Assembly (NCBI RefSeq): GCF_017873605.1
Contig: NZ_JAGGKI010000003.1
Coordinates: forward strand, 310,001-374,000
Direction of reading: 5' to 3'
DNA: 64,000 nucleotides
DNA from: Paenibacillus lactis
GTDB taxonomy: Bacteria > Bacillota > Bacilli > Paenibacillales > Paenibacillaceae
Shown here piece by piece: positions 1-8,634 of this stretch. Position 1 is the first letter of the stretch. Each line of letters opens with the position of its first letter. A program made the translations under genes and the position numbers. Below the pieces are notes generated by a model, which did no database searches, was not told where the DNA came from, and was given only the letters and a program-made list of their open reading frames with translations.

Positions 1-349
1 ATTGCCGGACAATCTGCTCCACCACCTCGGCCGGCGCGTATAGCCGCCCTTTCTCCCCAAGCCACCGGCACGCATCGCTCCATTCCGGAAGTCCGCCGAT
101 ATGGTCGAAATGGGCATGGGTAATCAGCATGTCCCTCACCTTTCGCTTGCCGAGGCGCTCCATCATGAAGCGCCAATCCGGTCCGCAATCGATGATGAAT
201 TCCTCTCCGCCGCCCTCCACCAGCACCGAGGAACGAAGCCGGCGATTCATCCCCGTCTCTCGTGCCTCCCTACAGACCTGGCAATCACAATACACCCGAG
301 GGACTCCCATCGCATCCCCCGTGCCTAAAAAAGTAAGCCGATCCTCCAT
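1..349 (-). CDS. MBL-fold metallo-hydrolase, PhnP-like, partial (C-terminus off the window)
   Basis: This is the N-terminal 116 codons of a metallo-beta-lactamase-fold hydrolase; the gene runs off the left edge. I translated it from the minus strand. It opens with the glycine-rich GTGDAMGVPR strand-loop, then CDCQVC, a cysteine cluster typical of PhnP/phosphoribosyl cyclic phosphodiesterase-like members. The metal-binding motif THAHFDHIGG follows at about residues 77-86. The ATG at 349 is chosen because AGGAG lies 6 bases upstream; the in-frame ATG at 355 has no spacing to that site. The family hydrolyses phosphodiesters using two metal ions. The exact substrate cannot be told from this fragment. 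Confidence 0.85.
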   Translation of the reverse strand, partial: MEDRLTFLGTGDAMGVPRVYCDCQVCREARETGMNRRLRSSVLVEGGGEEFIIDCGPDWRFMMERLGKRKVRDMLITHAHFDHIGGLPEWSDACRWLGEKGRLYAPAEVVEQIVRQ

Positions 350-489
350 CTGCATCTCCTCCGTTCTAACCGCATCTATCTAACTAGGAGTTCCTGGTTT
401 CTTGGTGAACGCTTGTCCCGCGGATCTCGTTCCCGGGTACGGATCGCGTCGCTCCAAACCTCCCTTGCCCAAAAGCAAGCGAAAGCAGC

Positions 490-540
490 CCTTCAAATGA
501 ACAAAAAACCGCCCCGGCCCATGCCAAGCGGTCTCCTGTC
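490..540 (-). terminator. possible intrinsic terminator after the TIR/small-gene unit
   Basis: Read on the minus strand, a short ACCGC/GCGGT stem encloses a GC-rich loop and is followed by TTTTTTG. It lies about 50-90 bases past the stop of the 79-residue gene. The stem is short, so this is a moderate call. Confidence 0.45.
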
Positions 541-586
541 TTTTATTCTTATCAAGCCTTAGCAATCCATTTAGCAACCTTATGAT

Positions 587-826
587 CTAAGCAAATGAGG
601 GCTTATTATCATCAACGGCTCCGCTGATAACCTTGACATATTTCTTATCTACACCTTCAACCGAAGGGCCGACATATACGCTATTCTTGCTCTGGCGCCT
701 TACCTTTCGATTACGCGATTTCAGCGTACTCAGCATCGGCACCGGTCCCCGAACCACCCAGCTCCCATTGGCGGACTCTTGCGGCTGACTTGATGAAGTT
801 GTTTTTTTCCTCTCATTCCTGCTCAT
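587..826 (-). CDS. small basic hypothetical protein, second gene of the TIR unit
   Basis: I do not recognise a family for this 79-residue protein. The N-terminal half is rich in Ser, Lys, Arg and Gln (SRNERKKTTSS start), then a KSRNRKVRRQSK basic patch, and the C-terminal third (VDKKYVKVISGAVDDN) looks more folded. There is no signal peptide or membrane segment. The ATG overlaps the stop of the upstream TIR-like gene (ATGA), and GGAGGGG sits 7 bases before it inside that gene. Translational coupling is therefore likely. The tight coupling suggests it acts with the TIR-like protein, but this is inference only. Confidence 0.65.
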   Translation of the reverse strand: MSRNERKKTTSSSQPQESANGSWVVRGPVPMLSTLKSRNRKVRRQSKNSVYVGPSVEGVDKKYVKVISGAVDDNKPSFA

Positions 827-1854
827 GGCGAATCCCCTCCAACTAAATGCCTGATGGTACGAAGCAGCTCACGGTTCTGTTCCACAATCTCCGCGAGTTC
901 GTCCTCCGAAAGAACGTCATGTCCTGTAAAATGCACCGACAGCACATGATTCTCCCCTAAAGGATAGCAGAACACATACACCTGCGCAACTTCCTCTTCG
1001 TGATAAAATGCCCATTTTCCACTATTATAGACATCCATCACATAAATCGACTGGTTGCTCGGGGAACGATTCTCGCCAAACGGGAAAAATCTCCCTCTTC
1101 CTACATTACCCCCAATATGCCCGATTCCCTCATCTCCTTTTCGTGCCCAGAAGGCTGCCCCCGTTACCCGGTAATCGCCTTTGCCGGGCGGCAGCAGGGA
1201 ATTGCGTACGGCTTCACTCAGCGCATGATACTTCTCGGCTTCATCCGTTACATGCACATTCCGGTTATATTCCCAGAAAAAATGCAGCACGCTCTGCTTG
1301 CGCCTAAGCTCCAATTCCTTCTGCTCAATCACGTCGTTCGGGCTGATATAAGCTCCTTCCGCTTCGATTGCATGCATAATATGCCCGCATGCGACATCCA
1401 CCGCCGATTTATAATCGTTGTCGCTTCGCAGCTCGTATTCCAGCAGCGTAATGCCCTGCAGATCGGAGAGCAGATGATATTCCTTAACCGTCACGTCCTG
1501 CACGGACTCCTCATCCGGCTCCACGTGATCGGGAATGATGCAGAACACCCTTCGCCTTCCGAGCCTTCCCCAGAACAGGCCCATTTCAAACAGTGTATTG
1601 TCGCGGGTTACAAAGACATGCTTGCCTCGAATCAACGCCACATCGTCTGGAGCAAATACGAACACACCAAAGTCACTGGACGCAAGCTGCTTCTCCAAAG
1701 CCTCCATCGTATACATGTTCGCCCCGAACGTACCGCCATACCAGGGTGTCACCTGTGCCGTCCGTTTGAGCTGTTCGTGGATCGCTCGGGCATACTTGAT
1801 GGACTCTCTGGAGGAGCCGATGAATAATTTCGGTTTCGGCATGGACATAGGCAA
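823..1854 (-). CDS. TIR-like (CAP12/PF10137-type) nucleotide-binding protein with C-terminal sensor-like domain
   Basis: The N-terminal ~150 residues match the TIR-like domain once called 'predicted nucleotide-binding protein' and now linked to CBASS/Pycsar effectors: KLFIGSS near residue 10, PWYGGTF near 37, the APDDV strand near 68, then RDNTLFEMGLFWGRLG at about 84-99. The Glu in FEMG (E90) is at the place of the NAD-hydrolysing glutamate. Residues about 185-343 form a second domain with a hydrophobic strand pattern (VYVFCYPL...VLSVHF) and a C-terminal helix. It looks GAF-like, but I cannot prove that. I prefer TTG at 1854, with GGGAG 7 bases upstream; the ATG at 1878 would leave about 11 bases of leader after the visible TATAAT. 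No cyclase or other defence gene is adjacent. Related proteins in other species have no proven antiphage role, so function stays open. Confidence 0.75.
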   Translation of the reverse strand: MPMSMPKPKLFIGSSRESIKYARAIHEQLKRTAQVTPWYGGTFGANMYTMEALEKQLASSDFGVFVFAPDDVALIRGKHVFVTRDNTLFEMGLFWGRLGRRRVFCIIPDHVEPDEESVQDVTVKEYHLLSDLQGITLLEYELRSDNDYKSAVDVACGHIMHAIEAEGAYISPNDVIEQKELELRRKQSVLHFFWEYNRNVHVTDEAEKYHALSEAVRNSLLPPGKGDYRVTGAAFWARKGDEGIGHIGGNVGRGRFFPFGENRSPSNQSIYVMDVYNSGKWAFYHEEEVAQVYVFCYPLGENHVLSVHFTGHDVLSEDELAEIVEQNRELLRTIRHLVGGDSP

Positions 1855-1895
1855 TCCGAGTCTCCCTTTGTTATACATTTTAGTCTTATTCGATC

Positions 1896-1901
1896 ATTAT
1901 A
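1896..1901 (-). promoter_or_regulatory. -10 element of the TIR-like gene
   Basis: A perfect TATAAT reads on the minus strand about 40 bases before the chosen TTG start. A weak -35 (TTACCC, 18-base spacer) is the best upstream match. Placement supports the shorter start at 1854. Confidence 0.45.
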
Positions 1902-1958
1902 ACAAAGTTGCCTATTTTTGGGTAAAAATAATGGGAGGGTCTGAATCGTTATTGTATA

Positions 1959-3236
1959 TTATGCCCGGGGATCAAATACAGACCCAATGAATACCCATGA
2001 ACCCGTGTCCCGATCTTCGATCGCAAAGAAAAACGGGCGGTTGACGTCCATCTCGATTGGCTCGGAAGGAGGCTCCGCGCTCGCTACAACCCCAACCGAG
2101 GTAACGGCAGCGGCTTTCGTCCCGGTTTCGCTGACGTCAACGACCGCTTTATGCTTCACTTCGTCGATGTAGAAGCCGTCTCCTCCTTCGGCCATGGCGG
2201 TAAAATCCGCTTCAAGCGGATCGAATGCCTTGACCATGCCGAGCCCTTGCAGCGTTTTCGGCAGCTCAAAGGACTGTTCCGCCTTAAATCGCGGCAGGCT
2301 CAGCTTAACCGTTTCGTAGGAGAAGCCTTCCTCCCAGGCTGACGCATCCTCCCACAGCTCCTGATGCAGTGTGGCAAGCGAAGAGGACGCCTTCGGCAGG
2401 ATGACCAGCATATGCATCTGCCCTTCCGCATACGGGATGCGAATGGCCTGCCAATCCTCCCCTTCCTTATATTCGTATTTACCTTCCCGCTTCATCATCG
2501 GAATTTGCTTACTGTTGCCGTTGGCCAAGGTAAACGACTCGTCCACGGTATTCGCCGGATCGAATTCATCCTTCCAGCCCCCGTTGAAATAGATCGCATT
2601 GATCAATACAGCAACGCCGCCTGGAGGCTCGCTAAAGATGGAGGGGATCATCCCTTCCGTCTTCTTGTTCACCCAGTCGTTGATCTGGTTCATAGCCTTG
2701 TCTTCCCCTAAATGGGTCCCTTTGACTACTGCCCCATAGCTGTCTTGAAGCGTGTTCAGATAGTCCTTCTTCATAGCCACTCCCTGCTGATACCAGACGG
2801 AATTGGCCACATTCAGGACTACGCCGTTTCCGCGCTCCAGAAGCGTTGATAGCTGGTGGTTCCCTTCATTGACGTCTGCCAGGGGCTGGTCCTTCCAGCC
2901 GAGCATGGCGGACATCTCGGCCGCCGTATCCCCTGCAGCGCCGTTGTATGCCAGCGCAAGCGCTTGGGTAATGCTGTAAGGCGATAGAATCAAGTTCTCT
3001 TGTTCCAGCTCCGTTGCGAGCGATTGATGCAGCCGCAGCGCAAAATCACGCCCGGCTTGCGTCATGTCTTGATCGACCTTGGCCAATACGTTTTTCCGTT
3101 CCGCTTCCGACAACACCTTGATTTTTTTCTGCTGCTCCTCCTTTTTCCCGCCAGCGGTTTGAATCTTGTCCCCCTGACCGCAGGCAGTAAGCCATATGAG
3201 CAAGCAAGCACAGGCAATAACCGTCCATTTCCGCAT
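1959..3236 (-). CDS. serpin family lipoprotein (serine/cysteine protease inhibitor)
   Basis: A full-length serpin of 425 residues with a lipoprotein signal (LTAC, lipidated Cys19), so it should sit on the outer face of the membrane. Serpin hallmarks are visible: NLILSPYSITQALALAYNGA near the N-terminus; NAIYFNGGWKDEFD; and the C-terminal hinge ETGTKAAAVTSVGVV followed by DVNRPFFFAIEDRDTGSWVFIG. The hinge has the small residues needed for loop insertion, so it is probably inhibitory. Counting from the P15 Gly puts Ser-Ala near P1-P1', which would favour elastase or subtilisin-like proteases; that is an inference. RBS AAAGGGG lies before ATG at 3236. It is transcribed toward the TIR-like gene, which has its own promoter. 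Confidence 0.92.
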   Translation of the reverse strand: MRKWTVIACACLLIWLTACGQGDKIQTAGGKKEEQQKKIKVLSEAERKNVLAKVDQDMTQAGRDFALRLHQSLATELEQENLILSPYSITQALALAYNGAAGDTAAEMSAMLGWKDQPLADVNEGNHQLSTLLERGNGVVLNVANSVWYQQGVAMKKDYLNTLQDSYGAVVKGTHLGEDKAMNQINDWVNKKTEGMIPSIFSEPPGGVAVLINAIYFNGGWKDEFDPANTVDESFTLANGNSKQIPMMKREGKYEYKEGEDWQAIRIPYAEGQMHMLVILPKASSSLATLHQELWEDASAWEEGFSYETVKLSLPRFKAEQSFELPKTLQGLGMVKAFDPLEADFTAMAEGGDGFYIDEVKHKAVVDVSETGTKAAAVTSVGVVASAEPPSEPIEMDVNRPFFFAIEDRDTGSWVFIGSVFDPRA

Positions 3237-3423
3237 GGTAAACGCCCCTTTTTATGGATAGTTCGCTACTAACCTATAGAGACGCTTTAATGTATCCTAA
3301 TGTTGCATACAATGGCGCCATTATCCATTTGCATTGGTAATTCCCCCCAGGCGGAGGTACAATGGATGTGCAATCAAGCACCGGTTTGCGGTCTTTTCAA
3401 AAAAGCGGAGGAATGATCTACAT

Positions 3424-4020
3424 ATGCAAAATATCGTGATTCAAGGCAAGCTAGTAACGCTTCGAACCCGTCGTCCGGAGGATACGCCTGTTCTCTACGA
3501 GCTTATATACGGTACTGACAACCCGATGTGGAAACAATACGACGCCCCCTACTTTCCCTTAAAGCATGTCTCCTATGAGGTATTTGAAACACAGTGGAGC
3601 TCCGATTTCGAATCCGGTCGTTTTCCCAGTGATCTGCTCATTGAAGTCCAAGGTCAAACGATTGGGCTCGTGACCTTCTACTGGGAGCATGAGCCCTCGA
3701 AGTGGCTGGAAGCGGGCATTACCATTTATGACCCGCAGCATTGGAGCGGAGGCTATGGAACCGAGGCGCTGTCCCTGTGGGTGGATTGCCTGTTTCGTCA
3801 TCTCGATATCGCCCGGGTCGGCATTACGACCTGGTCCGGAAATCCACGGATGATGCGCTGTGCAGAGAAGATCGGGATGCGCCTGGAAGGACGCATGAGA
3901 AAATGCAGATATTATAATGGGGTTTACTATGATTCCATTCGCATGGGCGTACTGAGGGAAGAGTGGGAGGAACGCAAAGCTTCAAGCAACCCGAGCTGCA
4001 TCGGCCACTCTGTCAAATAA
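3424..4020 (+). CDS. GNAT family N-acetyltransferase, RimJ/RimL-like
   Basis: 198 residues with a GNAT fold of the RimJ/RimL group. N-terminal VTLRTRRPEDTPVL begins the fold. The acetyl-CoA pyrophosphate loop is GGYGTEAL in the centre. The C-terminal block GNPRMMRCAEKIGMRLEGRMRKCRYYNGVYYDSIRMGVL is typical of this subfamily. The ATG at 3424 is preferred because the longer frame to 3334 adds a Lys/Arg-rich non-conserved piece; GGAGG lies about 12 bases upstream, which is long. The substrate (protein N-terminus, amino acid or antibiotic) is not readable. It is a lone gene convergent with the sulfate operon. Confidence 0.88.
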   Translation: MQNIVIQGKLVTLRTRRPEDTPVLYELIYGTDNPMWKQYDAPYFPLKHVSYEVFETQWSSDFESGRFPSDLLIEVQGQTIGLVTFYWEHEPSKWLEAGITIYDPQHWSGGYGTEALSLWVDCLFRHLDIARVGITTWSGNPRMMRCAEKIGMRLEGRMRKCRYYNGVYYDSIRMGVLREEWEERKASSNPSCIGHSVK

Positions 4021-4053
4021 CATGCTGCGTGCATTCAAAGCGCGGACACACCG

Positions 4054-4092
4054 AAAACGAGCCGGTCGGGGATCTCCCCCGCCGGCTCGTTC
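4054..4092 (-). terminator. intrinsic terminator of the sulfate transport operon
   Basis: A long stem, ACGAGCCGG pairing with CCGGCTCGT plus inner GC pairs, is followed on the minus strand by TTTTC. It lies between convergent genes and may also stop the acetyltransferase transcript, although the T-tract favours the minus direction. Confidence 0.75.
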
Positions 4093-4119
4093 CGTATGCG
4101 GCATCCTGGTTATAAGAGG

Positions 4120-5175
4120 TTACAAGCCGGCCAGCACCTGATACCAGACGCCGCGCTTGGAATACAGCGTCTCGCGGACGGTATCCCAGCCCCCCAAATA
4201 TTCGATATCGAACAGCCCCGGCGGGTTCGGGAAGCGGTCCTTCGTCTCGGCGTAAACCGTTTCCTCTACCGGGCGGAAGCCATGCTTGACGAAGATGCGC
4301 TGCGCATCCGGTGAATACAAGTATTGAACGAAGGCTTCAGCCACATCGGATGTCCCGTGCTCCTCGGCATACTTCTCGACCACAACGGCTGGATTCTCGA
4401 TCAGCATCGTGTGTTCCGGCACCACGATATCATAAGGCACCCCTTGCGCGATGCGTGCCAGCAGTTCGTTCTCATACGTGACAATGACATCGCCGACCCC
4501 GTACTCAAAGGCAGCCATGGACGCCCTGCCGCTCTTGTCGAGCGACTCCACGTTCCGATGCACCGCTTCAAGAAACGCCTTCGCTGCCGCAGGATCCCGT
4601 TGTCCCTTCGCTTCCGACTGCTTCAGCCCTGCGCCGTAAATGGCGTTGATATCCCACTGGGCGCCTCCCGACGTCTTCGGGTTCGGATACAGAACTTTCA
4701 CGCCCGGTTTCGTGAGGTCGTCAAAATCCCGAATCCCTTTCGGGTTTCCTTCCCTTGTGCCCAGCACGACGATCGAGCGCGTCACCATGCCGCCATAAGC
4801 TTGATTCTTCCACTCCTTCGACACCAGGCCCGACCTGACCAGCTTGTCGACGTCCCCCTCCATGGCGAGCAGTGTCACATCCGCTTCGAAACCGCCTGTA
4901 ATCGCGCGTGCCTGGGTTCCGGATGCCTCGTACGATTCCTGAAAACGGATCGTCTCACCCGTCTGCTCCTTCCACTTCTCCTGGAAGGCCGGAATAATCT
5001 CGTGCATGGCGTCCCGGGCGACACTGTATGCGCCAAGGACAAGCGTCCTTTCGCCAGGCCGGACGGTTACCTCTTGGGATGGCTCCTTCTCAGCGCATCC
5101 GGCGATCAGGAAGCCGAAGAGAAGCGCCATGCCGATCAGCAGGAATGAGGCAGGGTGATTTCTCAAGATTCGCAT
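4120..5175 (-). CDS. sbp: sulfate ABC transporter substrate-binding lipoprotein
   Basis: 351 residues with a lipoprotein signal ending LIAGC (Cys27). The mature part has the sulfate-binding protein hallmarks: LVLGAYSVARDAMHEIIPAF, YEASGTQARAI, ADVTLLAMEGDVDKL, and YPNPKTSGGAQWDINAIYGAG. Sulfate is held by main-chain and Ser/Thr contacts in this family. The gene is the last of the cysT-cysW-cysA-sbp operon, 31 bases after cysA, whereas many genomes place the binding protein first. RBS GGAGGGAAG precedes ATG at 5175. Thiosulfate binding (CysP role) cannot be excluded. Confidence 0.94.
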   Translation of the reverse strand: MRILRNHPASFLLIGMALLFGFLIAGCAEKEPSQEVTVRPGERTLVLGAYSVARDAMHEIIPAFQEKWKEQTGETIRFQESYEASGTQARAITGGFEADVTLLAMEGDVDKLVRSGLVSKEWKNQAYGGMVTRSIVVLGTREGNPKGIRDFDDLTKPGVKVLYPNPKTSGGAQWDINAIYGAGLKQSEAKGQRDPAAAKAFLEAVHRNVESLDKSGRASMAAFEYGVGDVIVTYENELLARIAQGVPYDIVVPEHTMLIENPAVVVEKYAEEHGTSDVAEAFVQYLYSPDAQRIFVKHGFRPVEETVYAETKDRFPNPPGLFDIEYLGGWDTVRETLYSKRGVWYQVLAGL

Positions 5176-5206
5176 GATACCACTTCCCTCCGTATAGTTA
5201 GAACGG

Positions 5207-6271
5207 TCAGATCATGATCGGCATCGGATCGACCTTTAGTCGATTCTCTTCAATCCAGCTGTGCTCCTCATTGAACAGATAAGCCCGATGTACGAGCACC
5301 CGGACTTGCTGCCCCGGATGCAGCGTCTCCTTCTCCAAGGAACGATACGTGATTAATTTATGGCCCTTAACCTCGACCTCAACGAGCCATTCGCTTCCGC
5401 GGAAATGCAGATGGCGAACGATCCCGGTCTCCGTTGCGGACAGCACCGGGAAATCATGCTCGCTGCCGAGCTCGATATATTCCGGCCGAATGAGCGCGCG
5501 CGTAGCGTGCTTGTTCACGGCCGCTTCGAAGCCCTTCAGCTCGCCGGCGCTGGCAATGACGGTGGACTCGCCGATAAAGGACGCAACAAACGGCGTCTTC
5601 GGCTCCTTATAAATATCCCAAGGCGTTCCCTTCTGCTCGACCCGCCCCTGATTAATGATCATGATTTCATCCGCAACCTCGATCGCCTCATCCTGGTCAT
5701 GGGTAACGAAAATGGACGTAATGCCCACCCGCTCGATCAGCTCCCGCAGCCAGGAGCGGAGCTCCTGGCGAATCTTCGCATCGATCGCCGCGAACGGCTC
5801 ATCCAGGAGCAGCAGCTGCGGCTCCGGAGCTAGTGCCCTTGCGAAGGCGACGCGCTGGCGCTGGCCGCCTGACAATTGATGCGGGTATCTGTGCTCGAAT
5901 CCTTTGAGCCCGGTGAGCTCCACCAGTTCCGTCACCTTGTCTTTGATTCTGGCTTTCGGCTCTTTCTTAATCTTCAAGCCGAATGCGATGTTGTCATATA
6001 CGGTCATATGCTTGAACAATGCATAATTTTGAAAAACGAATCCAATCCCCCGCTCCTGAGGCGGCAGGTCGTTGACCACCTGGCCGTGAAAGGAAATCTG
6101 GCCCGAGTCCGGGGTCTCAAGCCCTGCCAGCATGCGCAGAATCGAGGTTTTGCCGCCGCCGCTCGGACCGAGAAGCCCGATCAGATGCCCCTTCTCGATT
6201 TCGAAGCTGACATCCTTTACCGCGTGAAACGTACCGAAATGCTTATTCAGATCGCGAACTTCAACATGCAT
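5207..6271 (-). CDS. cysA: sulfate/thiosulfate import ATP-binding protein
   Basis: 354-residue ABC ATPase. Walker A GPSGGGKTS is near residue 36, the signature LSGGQRQRVAFARAL near 136, and Walker B LLLLDEPFAAID follows. The C-terminal ~110 residues form the TOBE-like regulatory domain (ALIRPEYIELG...). It energises the CysT/CysW channel on the cytoplasmic side. The start is one base after the cysW stop, with RBS AAAGGAAG. The length and the DEPFAAID variant agree with the CysA family rather than a sugar importer. Confidence 0.95.
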   Translation of the reverse strand: MHVEVRDLNKHFGTFHAVKDVSFEIEKGHLIGLLGPSGGGKTSILRMLAGLETPDSGQISFHGQVVNDLPPQERGIGFVFQNYALFKHMTVYDNIAFGLKIKKEPKARIKDKVTELVELTGLKGFEHRYPHQLSGGQRQRVAFARALAPEPQLLLLDEPFAAIDAKIRQELRSWLRELIERVGITSIFVTHDQDEAIEVADEIMIINQGRVEQKGTPWDIYKEPKTPFVASFIGESTVIASAGELKGFEAAVNKHATRALIRPEYIELGSEHDFPVLSATETGIVRHLHFRGSEWLVEVEVKGHKLITYRSLEKETLHPGQQVRVLVHRAYLFNEEHSWIEENRLKVDPMPIMI

Positions 6272-6272
6272 G

Positions 6273-7070
6273 TCAATGCACTTCCTTTCTTTTCTTGGCC
6301 CACTCCATCATCAGCAGCAGCGCCACGGAAAAAGCCGCGAGCACGAGAGCCACTCCGTTGGCGGCAGCCACGTTAAAATTCTCGACATCCTGATAAACAA
6401 GCGTTGTCGCCGTTTGCGTCTTGTTCATGATATTGCCCGACACCACCAGCACAGCACCGAATTCCCCGAGGGAACGGGCGACCGTAAGCACGAGGCCGTA
6501 TACGACAGCCCAGCGAATGGAGGGCCAGGTCACCTTGCGGAACGTGGTCCAGCTATAAGCTCCCAGCGTAGCGGCAGCCTGCTCCTGATCATGTCCGATC
6601 TCCTGCAGCACCGGCATTACCTCGCGCACCATCAGCGGGAACGTCACAAAAAGGGTGGCAATGACCATGCCCGGGAAGGCATAAACTACCTTAAAGCCGA
6701 TTCCTTCAAAAAATCCGCCGATGATACTGTCGGGACCCAGCAGCAATACAATCATAAGGCCGCCGATGACCGGGGAAACGGCGTAGGGAAGATCGACGAT
6801 GCTGTTCAGGATGCTTTTGATTTTATGGCTCAGCCAATTCGCCCTGACCAAATAGAGCGCCATCATAATGCCGAACAAAGCATTAAGTATAGTAACAACG
6901 ATTACGATAAGTCCTGTCATCATCAAGGCATGCAGCGCCTCCGGGCGAAAGAGCCCCTCGGCAAATCCATCAAGCCCGTTCTCAAATGCCCCAATGGCGA
7001 TGCGGGACAATGGAATGATGAGGAGAAATATAAATACGGCATAGGTTAATCCGATCCACAGCCTTCTCAC
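6273..7070 (-). CDS. cysW: sulfate ABC transporter permease CysW
   Basis: Inner-membrane permease with about six hydrophobic helices and the EAA loop (QEQAAATLGAYSWTTFRKVTWPSI) that docks CysA. Downstream, RSLGEFGAVLVVSGN is the CysW/CysT signature. I choose GTG at 7070, whose bases overlap the cysT stop (ATGTGA) and which has GGGGGAGA about 6 bases upstream; an ATG at 7109 would add 13 residues and a 43-base overlap. It gives 265 residues, usual for CysW. Confidence 0.93.
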   Translation of the reverse strand: MRRLWIGLTYAVFIFLLIIPLSRIAIGAFENGLDGFAEGLFRPEALHALMMTGLIVIVVTILNALFGIMMALYLVRANWLSHKIKSILNSIVDLPYAVSPVIGGLMIVLLLGPDSIIGGFFEGIGFKVVYAFPGMVIATLFVTFPLMVREVMPVLQEIGHDQEQAAATLGAYSWTTFRKVTWPSIRWAVVYGLVLTVARSLGEFGAVLVVSGNIMNKTQTATTLVYQDVENFNVAAANGVALVLAAFSVALLLMMEWAKKRKEVH

Positions 7071-7882
7071 ATCCGTCTCCCCCTCTGCTGAACCGTATTG
7101 ATGATCCATAAGATGAGGAACGACAGCGTAAGGAGCATAACGGATACGGCTGCGGCCCCTGCCGGGTTGTCACTCTCGATTTCTCCGAAAATGAATACGG
7201 AGGCAATCAACGTTCGTCCAGGGATATTTCCGGCTACCAATACGACTGCGCCGAACTCGGCAAGCGCTCTGGAAAATGCCAGCATCCCTCCGCTGATGAT
7301 GCCGGGCAGCATAGAAGGCAGAATGACCTTGAAAAAGGTTGTTGTCTTGGATGCTCCCAGCGTATAGGCCGCCTCTTCCTCAAGCGGATCCAGCTCCTCC
7401 AGCAGCGGCTGAACCGCCCGAATGACGAACGGAAACGTGACGAACAGCATGGCAATGACGATGGCCGGCTGATGAAACACGATCTCGAAACCCAGCTTCT
7501 CCGCTGCCTCGCCGATCAGACTTCCAGGTCCCAGTAAGAGCAATATCATAAGCCCTCCGACCGCGGTAGGAAGGGCAAAGGGCAAATCCACCAGACTATT
7601 GAGCAGCGTTCTTCCCGGAAAGCGGTATTTTGTCAGCACCCAGGCGATCATCGTTCCGATAAGCACGTTGATCAAGGTAGAGATCAAGCCAAGCTTGATC
7701 GTTAGAAGCACGGCCTTCCAGGCGATCGGCTCCACGATGCTCTCGGCGAAATGGCTCCAACCGGCAGAAAAAGACTGTACATATACGCCAAAAATCGGCA
7801 GCACGATCAGGGCAAAAAAATAAAGCAGTACCGTGCTCCGAAATCCCCATGTCCATCCCTTATGGCGTATCCATGTTGTCAC
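7067..7882 (-). CDS. cysT: sulfate ABC transporter permease CysT
   Basis: First gene of the sulfate operon. It encodes 271 residues with about six membrane helices, the cytoplasmic EAA loop LEEEAAYTLGASKTTTFFKVILPSM and the RALAEFGAVVLVAGNIPGRT signature. GTG at 7882 has a strong GGAGG 8 bases upstream; the ATG at 7939 adds a charged 19-residue leader and has a poor RBS. It pairs with CysW to form the channel. The leader (7883-7990) is AT-rich; I see no riboswitch fold in it, so regulation (for example by CymR) remains unknown. Confidence 0.93.
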   Translation of the reverse strand: MTTWIRHKGWTWGFRSTVLLYFFALIVLPIFGVYVQSFSAGWSHFAESIVEPIAWKAVLLTIKLGLISTLINVLIGTMIAWVLTKYRFPGRTLLNSLVDLPFALPTAVGGLMILLLLGPGSLIGEAAEKLGFEIVFHQPAIVIAMLFVTFPFVIRAVQPLLEELDPLEEEAAYTLGASKTTTFFKVILPSMLPGIISGGMLAFSRALAEFGAVVLVAGNIPGRTLIASVFIFGEIESDNPAGAAAVSVMLLTLSFLILWIINTVQQRGRRM

Positions 7883-8079
7883 AATGCACCCCTCCCGCCT
7901 CCGGAACTTACTTCCGGTCGACTCGTACGCAGAATTCATCTTTATATTTCCTATTTGTATACTTGGTTTTTTTGCTTAAACATACTTTACCAAATGCGGA
8001 ATCCGATCGTCAATCCATCTTTTGCAGTTTATAGGGTAAAATAATAATAAATATGGAAAAAGTTGAGGAGGTTTTTATT

Positions 8080-8481
8080 TTGCTGTTTACAGGGGAATTA
8101 CGTACACAGGGACGGGACGAGTTGAGGGATATTACCCGGGAGGTTGCTTCCTTCGTGAAGCAAAGCGGGGTTCAGCAAGGGACAGCGCTGATCTACTGCC
8201 CTCATACGACGGCAGGCATTGCCATTAATGAGAATGCCGATCCGGACGTGAGACGGGATGTGCTGATGTCGCTGGATGAGGTGTATCCGTGGGAGCACCC
8301 CAAATACCGTCATGCCGAAGGGAATACGGCTTCCCATCTGAAATCCATCACATGCGGCCCTTCCCAGACCGTCATTATTCATAACGGACATCTGCTGCTC
8401 GGACGCTGGCAGGGCATTTATTTCTGCGAATTTGACGGACCGCGGCAGCGGCAGTACCATGTGAAGATCATGGAGGGATAA
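8080..8481 (+). CDS. YjbQ/UPF0047 family protein
   Basis: 133-residue YjbQ-type protein. The family motifs are YCPHTTAGIAINENADPDVRRD and HLLLGRWQGIYFCEFDGPRQR, with His and Glu that could bind a metal or phosphate. Members have weak thiamine-phosphate synthase activity in vitro, but the physiological role is unsettled. TTG at 8080 is chosen over the ATG at 8053 because AGGAGG lies 8 bases before the TTG and nothing useful precedes the ATG. It is divergent from the sulfate operon. Confidence 0.85.
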   Translation: MLFTGELRTQGRDELRDITREVASFVKQSGVQQGTALIYCPHTTAGIAINENADPDVRRDVLMSLDEVYPWEHPKYRHAEGNTASHLKSITCGPSQTVIIHNGHLLLGRWQGIYFCEFDGPRQRQYHVKIMEG

Positions 8482-8510
8482 TTAAGCTTTCGGAGTATGC
8501 CATCAGAAAA

Positions 8511-8546
8511 AAGACAGGCATCATGCTAGAGCGTGATGTCTGTCTT
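8511..8546 (-). terminator. intrinsic terminator after the TetR gene (possibly bidirectional)
   Basis: AAGACAG and CTGTCTT arms with inner CATCA/TGATG pairs form a long hairpin. On the minus strand it runs straight into TTTTTTC, so it mainly serves the TetR gene, convergent with yjbQ. Confidence 0.7.
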
Positions 8547-8634
8547 GATGTTACATCAGGTGATTGACGTTTCAACGCAACATCGTTGTAATCCATTGAA
8601 GCATCAAGCGAAAACGGTACGGCAAAAACGGGGA

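Noticed and set aside
380..577. 65-residue frame on the minus strand
   Set aside because: No motif, no convincing RBS, and it spans the probable terminator region of the TIR unit.
7883..8079. possible riboswitch upstream of the sulfate operon
   Set aside because: No terminator, S-box or T-box core could be seen; only an AT-rich leader.
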